Source: Thermodesulfomicrobium sp. WS
GTDB taxonomy: Bacteria; Desulfobacterota; Desulfovibrionia; Desulfovibrionales; Desulfomicrobiaceae
Direction of reading: 5' to 3'
Assembly (NCBI RefSeq): GCF_027925145.1
Contig: NZ_AP027130.1
Span: forward strand, 992,001-1,056,000
Length of the DNA: 64,000 nucleotides
Shown piece after piece: positions 15,414 through 25,884 of this stretch; the stretch's first letter is position 1, and the number at the start of each line of letters is the position of its first letter. The notes under the pieces are model-generated. The model was not told the DNA's origin. It made no database searches and saw only the letters and a list, made by a program, of their open reading frames with translations. A program made the position numbers and the translations under genes.

Positions 15414-16502
15414 ATGAACGCATTTTCTCCTTCTCGCCGGAGCACCCGTGTGGTGCATCTTGGCCCTGTAGCTGTGGGGGGCGGCGCCCCGGTGCGGGTC
15501 CAGTCCATGACCAACACCGATACCCGAGACGTGGACGCCACGCTGGCGCAGATTGTCGCCTTGGCCCAGGCGGGCTGTGAGATCGCCCGTGTGGCGGTAC
15601 CCGATGCCCGCGCTGCCGAGGCTCTCGCCTCCGTGTGCCGCCAGTCGCCGCTTCCGGTGGTGGCGGACATCCACTTCGATGGGCGTCTTGCCGTGGCCGC
15701 AGTCGAGGCCGGGGTGGCGGGCTTGCGCATCAATCCCGGCAATATCGGCCCGCAGGTGGAGCGGGTGGTGGACGCGGCCAAGGCCGCGGGGATCCCCATT
15801 CGCGTGGGGGCCAATTCCGGGTCCATCCCCAAGGACATCCTGGAGCGCTGCGGCGGCCCTACGGCGGATGCCCTGGTGGAGGCGGCCTTGCGCCATGTGC
15901 GCCTTTTGGAAGAGCGGGGCTTTGGTGCCATCAAGATTTCCCTCAAGTCCTCCTCGGTGCCGGTGACCGTGGCTGCCTACCGCAGGATGAGCGCGCTTGT
16001 GGACTACCCGTTGCACCTTGGCGTGACCGAGGCGGGGACACCTTTGCGCGGGGCCGTCAAATCGGCCTTGGGCATCGGCATGCTGCTTGCCGAAGGCATC
16101 GGCGACACCATCCGGGTTTCCCTGACGGGGGACCCTTTGCGGGAGATGACCGTGGCGTGGGAGATCCTCCGCTGTCTTGGGTTGCGCCGCCGCGGTCCGG
16201 AGATCGTGAGCTGCCCCACCTGTGGCCGCACGGAAATCGACCTTGAAGCACTTGCGTCCGCAGTGGAGGCGCATCTGGCCAATGTAACGGAACCTTTTAC
16301 AGTGGCGGTCATGGGCTGTGTGGTCAATGGGCCGGGCGAAGCGCGGGAAGCGGATATCGGTATCGCCGGCGGCCGGGATTGCGGCATTGTCTTCAAGAAG
16401 GGCGCGGTGGTTCGGAAGGTGCGCGGCGAAGCCTTGATCCCTGCATTTTTACAGGAATTGGATCTCTTTTTGGCCGAGCGTCGAGCCTCGGAACATTGTT
16501 AA
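15414..16502 (+). CDS. ispG: 4-hydroxy-3-methylbut-2-en-1-yl diphosphate synthase (GcpE)
   Basis: 362 residues from the ATG at 15414. It converts MEcPP to HMBPP in the non-mevalonate isoprenoid pathway, using a [4Fe-4S] cluster. The N-terminal TIM barrel shows VRVQSMTNTDTRD and the conserved NPGNIG. The C-terminal cluster domain has CPTCGRTEID and MGCVVNGPGEAREADIGIAG (20 residues), with the cysteine and glutamate ligands in place. It is the first gene of a plus-strand run that also holds ispA and dxs, so three isoprenoid enzymes are co-located. Nine bases separate it from proS. Confidence 0.97.
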   Translation: MNAFSPSRRSTRVVHLGPVAVGGGAPVRVQSMTNTDTRDVDATLAQIVALAQAGCEIARVAVPDARAAEALASVCRQSPLPVVADIHFDGRLAVAAVEAGVAGLRINPGNIGPQVERVVDAAKAAGIPIRVGANSGSIPKDILERCGGPTADALVEAALRHVRLLEERGFGAIKISLKSSSVPVTVAAYRRMSALVDYPLHLGVTEAGTPLRGAVKSALGIGMLLAEGIGDTIRVSLTGDPLREMTVAWEILRCLGLRRRGPEIVSCPTCGRTEIDLEALASAVEAHLANVTEPFTVAVMGCVVNGPGEAREADIGIAGGRDCGIVFKKGAVVRKVRGEALIPAFLQELDLFLAERRASEHC

Positions 16503-16511
16503 GGAGTCGTT

Positions 16512-18248
16512 ATGCTGCAAAGTCGCCTCTACATCCCTACGCTCAAGGAAACTCCGGCGGAAGCCGAAGTGGTGAGCCACAAGCTTTTGCTGCGCGCAGG
16601 CATGATTCGCAAGATCACCTCGGGCATTTATACGTATTTGCCCCTCGGATTGCGCTCGCTCGAGAAGATCAGCCGCATCGTGCGTGAGGAAATGAATGCT
16701 GCCGGCGCGCAGGAGATCCTCATGCCCATGGTCCAACCCGCAGATCTCTGGCAGGAAAGCGGCCGCTGGGAGCATTACGGCAAGGAACTGCTGCGCCTGC
16801 GGGACCGCCACGACCGCGACTATTGCCTCGGCCCTACCCATGAAGAGGTGGTGACCTCCTTGGTGCGGGATGAAGTGCGCTCCTACCGGCAGCTTCCCAT
16901 CAATATGTACCAGATCCAGACCAAGTTTCGGGATGAGATCCGGCCGCGCTTTGGCCTCATGCGGGGCCGTGAATTCATCATGAAGGACGCCTACTCCTTT
17001 GACCGCGACGAGGCCGGGGCTGATGCCAGCTATCAGGCCATGTACGACGCCTACACCCGCATCTTTACCCGCCTTGGTCTGCGTTTTCGGGCCGTGGCGG
17101 CGGACACGGGCTCCATTGGTGGGAGTTTCTCCCATGAGTTCATGGTGCTTGCCGAAACCGGGGAAGACACCTTGGCCGTATGCCGCCAGTGCGCGTACGC
17201 GGCCAATGTGGAGAAGGCAGAGGTTCGTATTGCTGCACGCGTTTCCGAGTTGCCTTCGTGTCCGGCCGTGGAGCCCGTGGCCACTCCGGGGGCGCGCACT
17301 GTGGAAGAAGTGGCGGCATTTTTGGGGCTCCCCCCGCAGGCGGTGATCAAGACCGTGCTCATGGAAGCCGATGGGCACCTTGTGGCGGTGCTGGTGCGCG
17401 GCGACCGTGAGGCCAATGTGGTGAAGGTGAAGAATATGCTCGGCGCGGTCACCGTGGACTTGGCCTCCCCCGAGGTGGTGGAGCGGGCCACCGGTGCGCC
17501 GGTGGGCTTTGCCGGCCCGGTAGGGCTTTCGGGCGTGCCCATCTACGTGGATCAGGAGCTCATGCTGGGCACGGATTACGTATGCGGCGCCAACGCCGCG
17601 GATACGCATCTGCGGCATGTGGACCTGCGCCGGGATGTGGTGGCCACAGCCTGTGCAGACCTGCGCACCATCACTCCGGAGGATCCCTGCCCGGCTTGCG
17701 GCGGGGCCGTGGAACTGGTGCGGGGCATCGAGGTGGGACACGTATTCAAATTGGGGACCAAATACTCCGAGGCCATGCACGCCACCTTCCTCGATGAGAA
17801 CGGCCGTGAGCGCCTCATGATCATGGGATGCTACGGTATCGGGGTAAGCCGGGTGCTGGCCGCGTGCATCGAGCAGAACCACGACGACGCCGGCATGATC
17901 CTGCCGCCGCCGGTGGCGCCCTTCGAAATCCATGTGCTTCCCTTGTCCGTGCGTGAAGAGGCGCCCCGTGCCCTGGCCCAGGAGATCCACGACGCCCTCA
18001 CGGCCCAGGGTATCGATACCCTGCTGGACGACCGCGACGAGCGGCCTGGGGTGAAGTTCAGCGAGGCAGATCTGCTGGGTGCGCCCATGCAGGTCATCGT
18101 CGGCGCCAAGGGCCTGGCGCGGGGCGTGGTGGAGGTCAAGGACCGGCGCACCGGCGTTCGCCAGGAGTTGCCCGCGGATGCGGCGGTGCAGGCCATCCTT
18201 GCCTGGCGGGCCGAAGTGCTGGAGGGCTGGTGCACGTCTTTGGCGTAA
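16512..18248 (+). CDS. proS: Prolyl-tRNA synthetase, bacterial type with editing domain
   Basis: 578 residues. Class II core motifs are at the N-terminus ([50 protein letters not shown], 20 residues). A YbaK-like insertion between about 230 and 390 ([20 protein letters not shown]) removes mischarged Ala. Motif 3 is in [20 protein letters not shown], followed by the anticodon-binding domain. TAAGGAG precedes the ATG. The long form with the insertion is the usual bacterial type. Confidence 0.97.
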   Translation: MLQSRLYIPTLKETPAEAEVVSHKLLLRAGMIRKITSGIYTYLPLGLRSLEKISRIVREEMNAAGAQEILMPMVQPADLWQESGRWEHYGKELLRLRDRHDRDYCLGPTHEEVVTSLVRDEVRSYRQLPINMYQIQTKFRDEIRPRFGLMRGREFIMKDAYSFDRDEAGADASYQAMYDAYTRIFTRLGLRFRAVAADTGSIGGSFSHEFMVLAETGEDTLAVCRQCAYAANVEKAEVRIAARVSELPSCPAVEPVATPGARTVEEVAAFLGLPPQAVIKTVLMEADGHLVAVLVRGDREANVVKVKNMLGAVTVDLASPEVVERATGAPVGFAGPVGLSGVPIYVDQELMLGTDYVCGANAADTHLRHVDLRRDVVATACADLRTITPEDPCPACGGAVELVRGIEVGHVFKLGTKYSEAMHATFLDENGRERLMIMGCYGIGVSRVLAACIEQNHDDAGMILPPPVAPFEIHVLPLSVREEAPRALAQEIHDALTAQGIDTLLDDRDERPGVKFSEADLLGAPMQVIVGAKGLARGVVEVKDRRTGVRQELPADAAVQAILAWRAEVLEGWCTSLA

Positions 18249-19600
18249 GCGAGCTCACCTCGGCCCTGCGCTCGGTGCTGGAAGGGGAGTTTCCTTTCGT
18301 GTGGGTACGGGGCCAGGCGGTGAATGTGAGTCGGCCGCTGTCCGGACACGTGTATTTTACCTTGCGCGACGGCGAGTCGGTGCTGCCGGTGGTGTGGTTC
18401 CGCGGCCGCCAAGGGGGTGCCGCCCTGGTAGACCCGGTGACGGGCGAGGTCTTCGAAGAGGTGGGCACGTCCCCGCAGACACTGCTCCCGGAAGAGGGGC
18501 GGGAGACCTTGGTGGCCGGGCGCATCACCGCCTATGCCCCCCGCGGGGTGTACCAATTGGTGGCGGAAGTGGTGCAGGATGCGGGCGTGAGCTCGCTCGC
18601 CCTGGCCCTGGAGACCCTCAAGAACCAATTGGGGGCGCAGGGGCTTTTTGACGCGGCGCGCAAGCGGCCGGTGCCGCGCAATCCCCGGCGGGTAGCGGTG
18701 GTCACCGCCCCGCAGGGGGCGGCGCTGCAGGACTTTGTGCGGGTGGCAAGCACCCGCGGCCTTGGCGCGGTGGTGCGTGTGTATGCCTCGCCGGTACAGG
18801 GCGACGAGGCACCGCCGCGCTTGCAATACGCCTTGGCTCAGGTGGCGGCGGACGCCTGGGCCGAGGTGGTGGTGCTCCTTCGCGGTGGCGGCTCCCTGGA
18901 GGACCTGTGGGCCTTCAACACCGAAACGGTGGTGCGGGCCATTGCCGCATGCCCGGTGCCGGTGGTGACCGGCGTGGGGCACGAGGTGGACACCACCCTG
19001 GCAGATCTTGCCGCGGATCTTCGCGCCGCTACCCCCACCCATGCAGCCCAGCTCTTGTGGGAAGACCGCGAGGTCTTGGCGCAGCGGCTCGACGATGCGG
19101 CCTTGGGGCTGGGGCGGGCCGTGCGCAGTCATCTGGGGCGTGCGGCCCAAGCCCTGACCATGGCGCGGGAGCGGCTTGCGTGGGTGTCGCCGGCGTTGCG
19201 GGTGCAGCGCGCTGGCCTGGAGGTGGCGCGGCTTCGGCAGCGGCTGCAGCAGGCGGGCCTTGCCCGGGTGCATCGGGAGCACGAGAAGCTTGCCGGTTTG
19301 GGTCGCCGCCTGGAGTTCTGGGGGCCGGAGCGGGTGCGCCGGGCGGATGATGCCGTGCGCCAGGCCACGGACCACTTGGCGCGGGCAGGTGCGGCCCTTT
19401 GGGAGCGCAAAGCCCGGGAAGCCGCCGTACTCTCGGCGCGGCTTTCGGCCCTGGACCCGGCCGCGCCCCTGGCGCGGGGGTTTGCCGTGGTGCGGCGCAA
19501 CGGGCAGGTGCTGCGCTCTGCAGGCGCGGTGCGGCCCGGGGAGCGCCTCCAGGTCGGTATGCATGACGGCGCCTTTGGCGTGGTGGTGGAGGAGGTATGA
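18230..19600 (+). CDS. xseA: Exodeoxyribonuclease VII large subunit
   Basis: 456 residues, started at GTG 18230, which overlaps proS by 19 bases and begins directly with the OB-fold domain ([20 protein letters not shown]). The catalytic region shows [36 protein letters not shown] and [13 protein letters not shown] long helical coiled-coil region follows and the protein ends with [15 protein letters not shown]. With XseB it degrades single-stranded DNA in both directions. Translational coupling to proS and xseB is implied by the overlaps. Confidence 0.96.
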   Translation: MHVFGVSELTSALRSVLEGEFPFVWVRGQAVNVSRPLSGHVYFTLRDGESVLPVVWFRGRQGGAALVDPVTGEVFEEVGTSPQTLLPEEGRETLVAGRITAYAPRGVYQLVAEVVQDAGVSSLALALETLKNQLGAQGLFDAARKRPVPRNPRRVAVVTAPQGAALQDFVRVASTRGLGAVVRVYASPVQGDEAPPRLQYALAQVAADAWAEVVVLLRGGGSLEDLWAFNTETVVRAIAACPVPVVTGVGHEVDTTLADLAADLRAATPTHAAQLLWEDREVLAQRLDDAALGLGRAVRSHLGRAAQALTMARERLAWVSPALRVQRAGLEVARLRQRLQQAGLARVHREHEKLAGLGRRLEFWGPERVRRADDAVRQATDHLARAGAALWERKAREAAVLSARLSALDPAAPLARGFAVVRRNGQVLRSAGAVRPGERLQVGMHDGAFGVVVEEV

Positions 19601-19791
19601 GCGAGATGCATTTTGAGGAGCGTCTGGCCCGGGTGCGGGCCATCGTGGCCCGTTTGGAGGACCCGGAGGTGCCGCTGGAGGAGGGCATGCAGCTTTTTCA
19701 GGAAGGCATGCGTCTATGCCGGCAATGCGACGAAGAACTCAAACAGGCGCGTCTGGTGGTGGAAGAGGCCATGCGCCAGGAGGAGGCGTGA
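19597..19791 (+). CDS. xseB: Exodeoxyribonuclease VII small subunit
   Basis: 64 residues, the short two-helix protein that decorates XseA. MHFEERLARVRAIVARLEDP, then VPLEEGMQLFQEGMRLCRQC is the family signature. It overlaps the end of xseA by four bases (ATGA) and ends in an ATGA overlap with ispA. Confidence 0.94.
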   Translation: MSEMHFEERLARVRAIVARLEDPEVPLEEGMQLFQEGMRLCRQCDEELKQARLVVEEAMRQEEA

Positions 19792-20672
19792 TGGACGCTG
19801 CTGCCCTGAAGGAGGCCCTGCGGCAGCGGGCGCGGCTGGTGGAAAACCGATTGGTCACGCTGTTTGCGGACGGCGCAGTGCCTGGGCGCCTGCGCGAGGC
19901 CATGGAGTATTCGCTTTGTGCCGGCGGCAAGCGTCTGCGGCCGGCCTTGGTGCTGGCCTGGGCGGAGCTCGAAGGGCTGGCGGCTTCGGATGTGCTCGAC
20001 TTCGCCTGCGCCCTGGAGTGCATCCACACCTATTCTCTGATTCACGATGACTTACCCGCCATGGACAACGACGACCTGCGCCGGGGCAAACCCTCCTGCC
20101 ACAAGCAGTTCGACGAGGCTACAGCCATTTTGGCGGGCGACGGCCTGCTCACGGAGGCCTTTTTGGTGATGGCCCGAACGCCGCTGGAGGCATCTCGGGT
20201 GCTGGCTGCCGTGAGTATCGTGGCTGAGGCGGCAGGTCCTCGCGGCATGGTGGGCGGCCAGATGCTGGACATGGAACTCACCGGCAAGCGTGCCGACCTG
20301 TCCGCCCTCCAGTCCATGCACCGCAAAAAGACCGGGGCGCTCATCGCCGCAGCGTGCGTGGCGGGCGCGCTGCTTGCCGGGGGCGATACGGAGCGGGCCC
20401 AATGCTACGGTCACCATCTGGGCCTTGCGTTTCAGATCACCGATGACATCCTCGACGTGGTGGGAGATACCTCCACCTTGGGCAAACCCGTCGGCAGTGA
20501 CGAGCGCCAGGGCAAAAGCACCTATCCCGCGGTGCTGGGCATGGAGCAGAGCCGCGCCTTGGCGCAGCAGAGCATCGACCAGGCAGTGGCCGCCCTTGCC
20601 CCCTATGGCGACCATCCCCAGGCGGTGTTTTTGCGCCGTCTTGCCCAGTACCTCATGGAGCGGAGCCAATGA
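19791..20672 (+). CDS. ispA: Farnesyl/geranyl diphosphate synthase (short-chain polyprenyl synthase)
   Basis: 293 residues. The start at 19791 overlaps the xseB stop (ATGA) and begins MDAAALKEALRQRARLVENR. Both Asp-rich motifs are visible: DDLPAMDNDDLRRGKPSCHK (first, DDxxxxD) and QITDDILDVVGD (second). KRLRPALVLAW carries the conserved substrate-binding residues. It condenses IPP with DMAPP/GPP to farnesyl diphosphate, feeding undecaprenyl and quinone synthesis. The xseB-ispA-dxs order is common in proteobacteria. Confidence 0.95.
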   Translation: MDAAALKEALRQRARLVENRLVTLFADGAVPGRLREAMEYSLCAGGKRLRPALVLAWAELEGLAASDVLDFACALECIHTYSLIHDDLPAMDNDDLRRGKPSCHKQFDEATAILAGDGLLTEAFLVMARTPLEASRVLAAVSIVAEAAGPRGMVGGQMLDMELTGKRADLSALQSMHRKKTGALIAAACVAGALLAGGDTERAQCYGHHLGLAFQITDDILDVVGDTSTLGKPVGSDERQGKSTYPAVLGMEQSRALAQQSIDQAVAALAPYGDHPQAVFLRRLAQYLMERSQ

Positions 20673-22567
20673 CCGTGGAAAAGTTTCCCCTCCTTGCCGC
20701 TGTGGATTCGCCCAAAATGGTGCGCCAACTGCCGGAAAACCAGCTGGGCGCCTTGGCGGCGGAGATTCGGGAGGTCATTATCCAGACCGTGGCCACCAAC
20801 GGCGGCCATCTTGCCCCTTCCCTGGGCGTGGTGGAACTCACCATTGCCTTGCTGCGCGTCTTCGATCCTGCGGTGGATCGCATCATCTGGGACGTGGGGC
20901 ATCAGGCCTATGCCTATAAGCTGCTGACCGGGCGGCTGCCCCAATTCCATACCTTGCGGCAAAAGGGCGGGATCAGCGGTTTCCCACGGCCGGACGAAAG
21001 CCCGTTCGATCACTTTGCCGTAGGGCATTCGTCCACCTCCATTTCAGCGGCCCTGGGCATGGCCGTGGCCCGGGATTTGGCCGGAAAACCCCACAAGACC
21101 GTGGCCGTCATCGGCGACGGCTCCATGACCGCCGGGCTCGCCTATGAGGGCCTCAATCAGGCCGGTGGCCTCGGCCGGGACCTCATCGTGGTCCTCAATG
21201 ACAACGAGATGTCCATTTCCCGCAATGTGGGGGCACTGTCGTCCTTTCTCAGCCGCAAGCTCTCCAAACGCTGGGTGCAGCGCTTCAAGCGCGAGGTGGA
21301 GGCCGTCATGCGCCAGGTGCCGGTCATTGGCGACGACCTGGCCGAATATGCCCGCCGTGCCGAGGACTCACTCAAGAGCTTCTTTACCCCGGGCATACTC
21401 TTCGAGGCCTTTCGTTTTTCCTACATCGGCCCCATCCAGGGCCATGACGTGCGCATGCTCGAACGGGTCCTGGCCCAAGCCGCAACCTTGGAAGGCCCCA
21501 TCTTGGTGCACGTGCTCACCAAAAAGGGGAAGGGCTATGCCCCGGCCGAGGCCAACCCGGTGTATTTCCACGGTGTGGGATGCTTCGAGCCCGAGACCGG
21601 CATGGCGCGCAAATTCGCCCCGTGCGCGCTTCCCAGCTATACCGATGTCTTTGGCCAGACCTTGTGCCGCTTGGCAGAAGAGGATGCGCGCATCGTGGCC
21701 ATCACCGCCGCCATGCCCGAAGGCACGGGGCTCACCGAGTTTGCCCGGCGCTTTCCAGAGCGCTTCTTCGACGTGGGTATCTGCGAGCAGCATGCCGTGA
21801 CCTTTGCCGCAGGCCTGGCCTCCCAGGGACTGCGGCCGGTGGTGGCCATCTACTCCACCTTCCTGCAGCGCTCCTACGACCAGATCGTCCACGACGTCTG
21901 CCTGCAGAACCTGCCGGTGGTCTTGTGTCTCGACCGCGCCGGGCTGGTGGGCGAGGACGGCGCCACCCATCACGGCGTCTTTGACCTGGCCTACTTGCGC
22001 CACATCCCCAATCTGACCCTCATGGCCCCGCGCAGTGAGCCTGAGCTCCAGCGCATGCTGGTAACGGCCGTTGCCTTGGGTACCCCGGTGGCGGTGCGCT
22101 ATCCTCGCGGCGTGGGTTCGGGCGAGGCGCTCGTGGATGACCCGACACCCATTGCTGTGGGCGAGGGAGAGCTTTTGCGCCCTGGAACGGACGCGCTGAT
22201 CATCGCCGTGGGCAGCCGGGTACTGCCGGCCCTGGCGGCAGCCCACTGTCTGGCCGAAGAGGACGGCCGGAGCGTGGCGGTATTCGACGCCCGCTTCGTC
22301 AAGCCCCTGGCGGAGCAGCAGATTGCGGCCTTGGTCGCCCAGCACCGGCGCATCCTCCTGGCCGAGGAGGGGTGCCTCCTGGGCGGATTTGGCTCGGCGG
22401 TGCTGGAGCTTTTGGCGGACCGTGACCTTTTGCACGGCCGCCGGGTGCGGCGTCTCGGGGTGCCGGACCGCTTCGTGGGCCATGGCACCCAGGACGAGCT
22501 GCGCCATGACTTGGGCCTGACCAAGAGCGGTATCCTCTCGGCATTACGGGAATTGATGCAAAACTGA
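20669..22567 (+). CDS. dxs: 1-deoxy-D-xylulose-5-phosphate synthase
   Basis: 632 residues, normal length. This TPP-dependent transketolase-like enzyme makes DXP from pyruvate and GAP, the entry point of both the MEP isoprenoid route and the thiazole part of thiamine. Motifs: WDVGHQAYAYKLLTGR, the TPP-binding GDGSMTAGLAYEGLNQAG with NDNEMSIS, and the C-terminal pyrimidine domain EQHAVTFAAGLASQGLRPVV. It overlaps ispA by four bases. The thi operon begins about 210 bases downstream behind a TPP riboswitch, so the product's two uses are genetically adjacent. Confidence 0.97.
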   Translation: MTVEKFPLLAAVDSPKMVRQLPENQLGALAAEIREVIIQTVATNGGHLAPSLGVVELTIALLRVFDPAVDRIIWDVGHQAYAYKLLTGRLPQFHTLRQKGGISGFPRPDESPFDHFAVGHSSTSISAALGMAVARDLAGKPHKTVAVIGDGSMTAGLAYEGLNQAGGLGRDLIVVLNDNEMSISRNVGALSSFLSRKLSKRWVQRFKREVEAVMRQVPVIGDDLAEYARRAEDSLKSFFTPGILFEAFRFSYIGPIQGHDVRMLERVLAQAATLEGPILVHVLTKKGKGYAPAEANPVYFHGVGCFEPETGMARKFAPCALPSYTDVFGQTLCRLAEEDARIVAITAAMPEGTGLTEFARRFPERFFDVGICEQHAVTFAAGLASQGLRPVVAIYSTFLQRSYDQIVHDVCLQNLPVVLCLDRAGLVGEDGATHHGVFDLAYLRHIPNLTLMAPRSEPELQRMLVTAVALGTPVAVRYPRGVGSGEALVDDPTPIAVGEGELLRPGTDALIIAVGSRVLPALAAAHCLAEEDGRSVAVFDARFVKPLAEQQIAALVAQHRRILLAEEGCLLGGFGSAVLELLADRDLLHGRRVRRLGVPDRFVGHGTQDELRHDLGLTKSGILSALRELMQN

Positions 22568-22617
22568 CTTTTTACTTTACAGCGCATGGGGTTTGGTTCT
22601 ACACGGAACTCGTGTCT

Positions 22618-22696
22618 ATCGTTAGGGGTGGCCTTCGGGCCTGAGAGTATACCCTCACCACCTGATCTGGGTCATACCAGCGGAGGGAAACGGTAG
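22618..22696 (+). promoter_or_regulatory. TPP riboswitch aptamer (THI element)
   Basis: The conserved THI-box pieces are all present in order: AGGGGTG (22624-22630), CTGAGA (22641-22646), ACCCTCACCACCTGATCTGG (22651-22670), and GTCATACCAGCGGAGGGAAA (22671-22690). The flanking CGTTA and ACGGT can pair as P1. It lies between dxs and thiC and is followed by a terminator hairpin, so thiamine diphosphate should shut off thiC-thiE by premature termination. Confidence 0.96.
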
Positions 22697-22734
22697 AAGA
22701 CTTGTCGGGGCGCCATGAACTCCTTCTGGTCTTT

Positions 22735-22770
22735 GAGCCGCTACCCAGTCGGGTGGCGGCTCAACTTTTT
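22735..22770 (+). terminator. Riboswitch expression platform: intrinsic terminator before thiC
   Basis: GAGCCGCTACCC (22735-22746), loop AGTC, GGGTGGCGGCTC (22751-22762) form a 12-base stem with one G-U pair, followed by AACTTTTT. The thiC ribosome site GGAGGAG begins immediately after at 22771. This is a transcription-off platform. Confidence 0.9.
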
Positions 22771-22779
22771 GGAGGAGTT

Positions 22780-24093
22780 ATGACCCTATTGGAAGCTGCC
22801 ATCGCCGGCAAGATCACGTGGGCCATGGAGCAGGTGGCCCGCAAGGAGGGGGTGCCCCCGGAGCGCGTGCGTGACGGCATCGCCCAGGGCCACATCGTGA
22901 TCCCCCACAACACCCGCCGTGAGTTCGTCCCCGAAGGCATCGGCGCGGGCCTGACGCCCAAAGTCAACGCCAACATCGGCTCTTCTCCGGCAGACGAGGA
23001 TATGGATGCCGAGGTGCGCAAACTCTGGGCCGCGGTGGAGGCGGGCGCACACAGCGTCATGGATCTCTCCACCGGGCCGCAGCTTGCGGCCATCCGCCGG
23101 CGCATCCTTGCCGAGAGCCCGGTCATGGTGGGCGCGGTGCCCATTTACGCCGTGGCTGCGGACCTCCTCGCCCAGGGGCGCGAGATCCCGGACATGACCG
23201 AAGACGAGCTCTTTGCCGCCATCGAGGACCAATGCGCCCAGGGGCTCGACTACATCACCGTGCATTGCGGGGTCACCCGCCGCGCCGTGGAGCTGGCCAT
23301 GGATCGGGTCTGCGGCATGGTGAGCCGGGGAGGCACCATCCTCGCGCAGTGGATGACGGCCCACGGCAAGGAGAATCCGCTGCTCACCGGCTATGACCGC
23401 CTGCTGGACATCGCCCGGCGCTTTGACGTCACCTTGAGCCTTGGGGATGGGCTGCGGCCTGGGGCAGGCTGCGACGCCACCGATGCCGCCCAGGTGGAGG
23501 AGCTCATCCTCTTGGGCGAGCTTGCCCGGCGGGCGCGGGCCGCTGGTGTGCAGGCCATGATCGAGGGCCCAGGGCATGTGCCTGCAGACCAGGTGGCGGC
23601 CAATGTGCTGCTGGAAAAGCGCCTGTGCCACGGTGCGCCGTTCTACGTGCTCGGGCCTTTGGTGACGGATGTGGCCCCAGGCTACGACCATCTGGTGGCC
23701 GCCATTGGCGGCACGCTTGCGGCCATGGCGGGGGCGGACTTCCTCTGCGTGGTCACCCCGGCGGAGCATTTGGGCCTGCCCGGGGAAGACGACATCCGTC
23801 AGGGTGTGGTGGCGGCGCGCATTGCGGCCCATGCCGCGGCCGTGGCCCGGGGGGTGCCGGCAGCGGTGGCCCGGGACCGCGAGATGTCCGCCTGTCGGGC
23901 GGCCTTGGATTGGGAGGGGATGTTTCGCTTGGCCCTGGACCCAGCCACGGCGCGTTCCCGGTATGCCCTGCTCCACCCAGAGGATCCTGCGTCCACATGC
24001 ACCATGTGCGGCGATCTGTGCGCGGTGCGGCGTTTTGCCCAGTGCCGTCAAAGCTGCAGCGCTGCTTCGTCCGCCCAGGAGGCATCCGCATGA
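22780..24093 (+). CDS. thiC: Phosphomethylpyrimidine synthase
   Basis: 437 residues from the ATG at 22780 (GGAGGAG six bases upstream; the frame is open upstream but that is the terminator region). This radical-SAM-like enzyme rearranges AIR to HMP-P. The cluster-binding CTMCGDLC (C407, C410, C415) is near the C-terminus as in all Thi[21 protein letters not shown] and IEGPGHVP are also typical. At 437 residues it is the shorter form without the N-terminal extension seen in enterobacteria. First gene of the thi operon. Confidence 0.97.
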   Translation: MTLLEAAIAGKITWAMEQVARKEGVPPERVRDGIAQGHIVIPHNTRREFVPEGIGAGLTPKVNANIGSSPADEDMDAEVRKLWAAVEAGAHSVMDLSTGPQLAAIRRRILAESPVMVGAVPIYAVAADLLAQGREIPDMTEDELFAAIEDQCAQGLDYITVHCGVTRRAVELAMDRVCGMVSRGGTILAQWMTAHGKENPLLTGYDRLLDIARRFDVTLSLGDGLRPGAGCDATDAAQVEELILLGELARRARAAGVQAMIEGPGHVPADQVAANVLLEKRLCHGAPFYVLGPLVTDVAPGYDHLVAAIGGTLAAMAGADFLCVVTPAEHLGLPGEDDIRQGVVAARIAAHAAAVARGVPAAVARDREMSACRAALDWEGMFRLALDPATARSRYALLHPEDPASTCTMCGDLCAVRRFAQCRQSCSAASSAQEASA

Positions 24094-24935
24094 GCGGGTC
24101 GTCGCTGCATCCCTATGCCACGGTGCTCGTCATCGCCGGGTCGGACTCGTGCGCCGGGGCCGGCATTCAGGCCGATCTCAAGGCCTGCGCCGCCTTGGGC
24201 GCGTATGCCCTCACCGTGATCACGGCGGTGACGGCACAAAACACCCGAGGGGTGCGGGCCGTGCATCCCGTGCCGCTGGACATGGTGGCCGCCCAAGTGG
24301 AGGCCGTGCTCGAGGACATCCCGGTGGCGGCGGTGAAGACCGGGATGCTCGCGGACCCAGCGGTGGTGGAGCTGGTGGCCGCGACCCTGGAGCGCATGCC
24401 TGCGGTGCCGGTGGTGGTGGATCCGGTGATGGTGGCCCAAAGCGGCGATCGTCTGGTGTCTGAGGCCGCGGCGGCCGCTGTGCGCGAGCTGCTCCTTCCC
24501 CGCGCCTGGGTGCTCACCCCCAATCTTCCTGAGGCATCAGTACTCCTGGGCCGGGAAGTGGCGGCGGGAGACATTTGCGCCGCTCAGGACCTGCGCGCCA
24601 TGGGGCCGCGTTTCGTGCTCCTCAAGGGCGGGCACGGCACAGGGGCGGTGTGCGAAGACGTGCTGGTGGGTCCGCACGGGGCGCAGCGGATGGTCGCCCC
24701 GCGCCTTCCCACCCCCAATACCCATGGTACGGGCTGTACGTTGGCTTCGGCCATCGCCGCAGGGCTCGCCCAGGGCTTGGGCGTGCCGGAAGCGACCGCC
24801 CGGGCGCATGGGTATCTCCAGCGGGCACTGACTGCCGGCGCCAAGAGGGTCCTGGGCCAGGGCGCCGGACCAGTAGATCACTTTGGTACAGGGGAGGATC
24901 CTGGATGCAGATCGTCGTCAATGGTCGGGAGATGA
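24090..24935 (+). CDS. thiD: Hydroxymethylpyrimidine (phosphate) kinase
   Basis: 281 residues, starting at the ATG overlapping the thiC stop. Ribokinase-fold motifs: [20 protein letters not shown] (20), [47 protein letters not shown] and the anion-hole/catalytic [17 protein letters not shown]. It phosphorylates HMP-P to HMP-PP. The last about ten codons overlap the start of thiS by 31 bases, an unusually long overlap, and give a C-terminal tail ([12 protein letters not shown]) that looks non-conserved. Confidence 0.95.
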   Translation: MSGSSLHPYATVLVIAGSDSCAGAGIQADLKACAALGAYALTVITAVTAQNTRGVRAVHPVPLDMVAAQVEAVLEDIPVAAVKTGMLADPAVVELVAATLERMPAVPVVVDPVMVAQSGDRLVSEAAAAAVRELLLPRAWVLTPNLPEASVLLGREVAAGDICAAQDLRAMGPRFVLLKGGHGTGAVCEDVLVGPHGAQRMVAPRLPTPNTHGTGCTLASAIAAGLAQGLGVPEATARAHGYLQRALTAGAKRVLGQGAGPVDHFGTGEDPGCRSSSMVGR

Positions 24936-25105
24936 CCGTCGCGGCAGGGGCCACTTTGCGGCAGGTCCTGGACGACCTTGGCCTTGGGCAGGCGCCGGTG
25001 GTGGCGGAGGTGGATGGGGAGATCGTCCCCCGGGAGCAGTGGGGGCGCTTGGTCCTCCAGCCGCAAAGCCGGGTGGAGCTGGTGCGTTTCGTGGGAGGCG
25101 GATGA
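24905..25105 (+). CDS. thiS: Sulfur carrier protein ThiS
   Basis: 66 residues, beta-grasp fold, ending in the required Gly-Gly (RFVGGG) that is adenylated by ThiF and thiocarboxylated. The N-terminus [20 protein letters not shown] is typical. The coding start lies inside the end of thiD; the stop overlaps the thiG start. Confidence 0.95.
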   Translation: MQIVVNGREMTVAAGATLRQVLDDLGLGQAPVVAEVDGEIVPREQWGRLVLQPQSRVELVRFVGGG

Positions 25106-25884
25106 TGATGGACGATTTCTGGGAGCTCGGCGGTCGGCGTCTGACCAGCCGGCTGTTTTTGGGCACAGGCAAGTTCGGCGATGAGTCGCAGATTCCGGCG
25201 GTATGCGCGGCCGCCAAGGCCGAGGTCATCACCGTGGCCTTGCGGCGGGTGGATCTGGACGCCCCGGATGTCGGGGTGCTGGCCCATGTCCCCAAGCATA
25301 TGATCCTGCTGCCCAATACCTCCGGGGCGCGCAGTGCGGACGAGGCCGTGCGCCTGGCGCGCCTGGCCCGGGCCATGGGCTGCGGCAATTGGGTGAAGAT
25401 CGAGATCATTCGCGACGCCCGCCATCTGCTTCCGGACAACGAGGCCACCATCCGGGCGACGGAGGTCTTGGCGCAGGAGGGCTTCGTGGTGCTGCCCTAC
25501 ATGAATCCGGATCTCTACGCCGCCCGCGCCCTGGTGGCCGCCGGCGCGGCGGCGGTCATGCCTTTGGGCGCACCCATCGGCTCCAATCGCGGGCTTGCCA
25601 CGCGGGAGATGATCGGCATCCTGCTGGAAGAAATCACCGAGGTCCCCATCATCGTGGACGCCGGCCTTGGTCGGCCAAGCCACGCCGCCGAGGCCATGGA
25701 GATGGGCGCTGCGGCCTGCCTGGTGAATACCGCCATCGCCACGGCCGAAGACCCGGTGACCATGGCCCAGGCCTTTGCCTTGGGGGTTCAGGCCGGCCGT
25801 TTGGCCTATCTGTCGGGAATGCCTGCGGCCCGGTGGCAGGCCAGCGCTTCCTCGCCGCTCACCGGCTTTGTGGGGGAACTGTGA
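25102..25884 (+). CDS. thiG: Thiazole synthase
   Basis: 260 residues. Three consecutive ATG codons (25102, 25105, 25108) are possible starts; the first overlaps the thiS stop. TIM-barrel motifs include [12 protein letters not shown], the Schiff-base Lys in [30 protein letters not shown] (20), [14 protein letters not shown] and [20 protein letters not shown]. It joins DXP, ThiS thiocarboxylate sulfur and dehydroglycine into the thiazole phosphate. Confidence 0.96.
   Translation: MMMDDFWELGGRRLTSRLFLGTGKFGDESQIPAVCAAAKAEVITVALRRVDLDAPDVGVLAHVPKHMILLPNTSGARSADEAVRLARLARAMGCGNWVKIEIIRDARHLLPDNEATIRATEVLAQEGFVVLPYMNPDLYAARALVAAGAAAVMPLGAPIGSNRGLATREMIGILLEEITEVPIIVDAGLGRPSHAAEAMEMGAAACLVNTAIATAEDPVTMAQAFALGVQAGRLAYLSGMPAARWQASASSPLTGFVGEL

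Noticed and set aside
15664-15678. GGACATCCACTT inside ispG as another copy of the 20-base flank motif
   Set aside because: It encodes the conserved DIHF of IspG and the match stops after 12 bases; chance resemblance.
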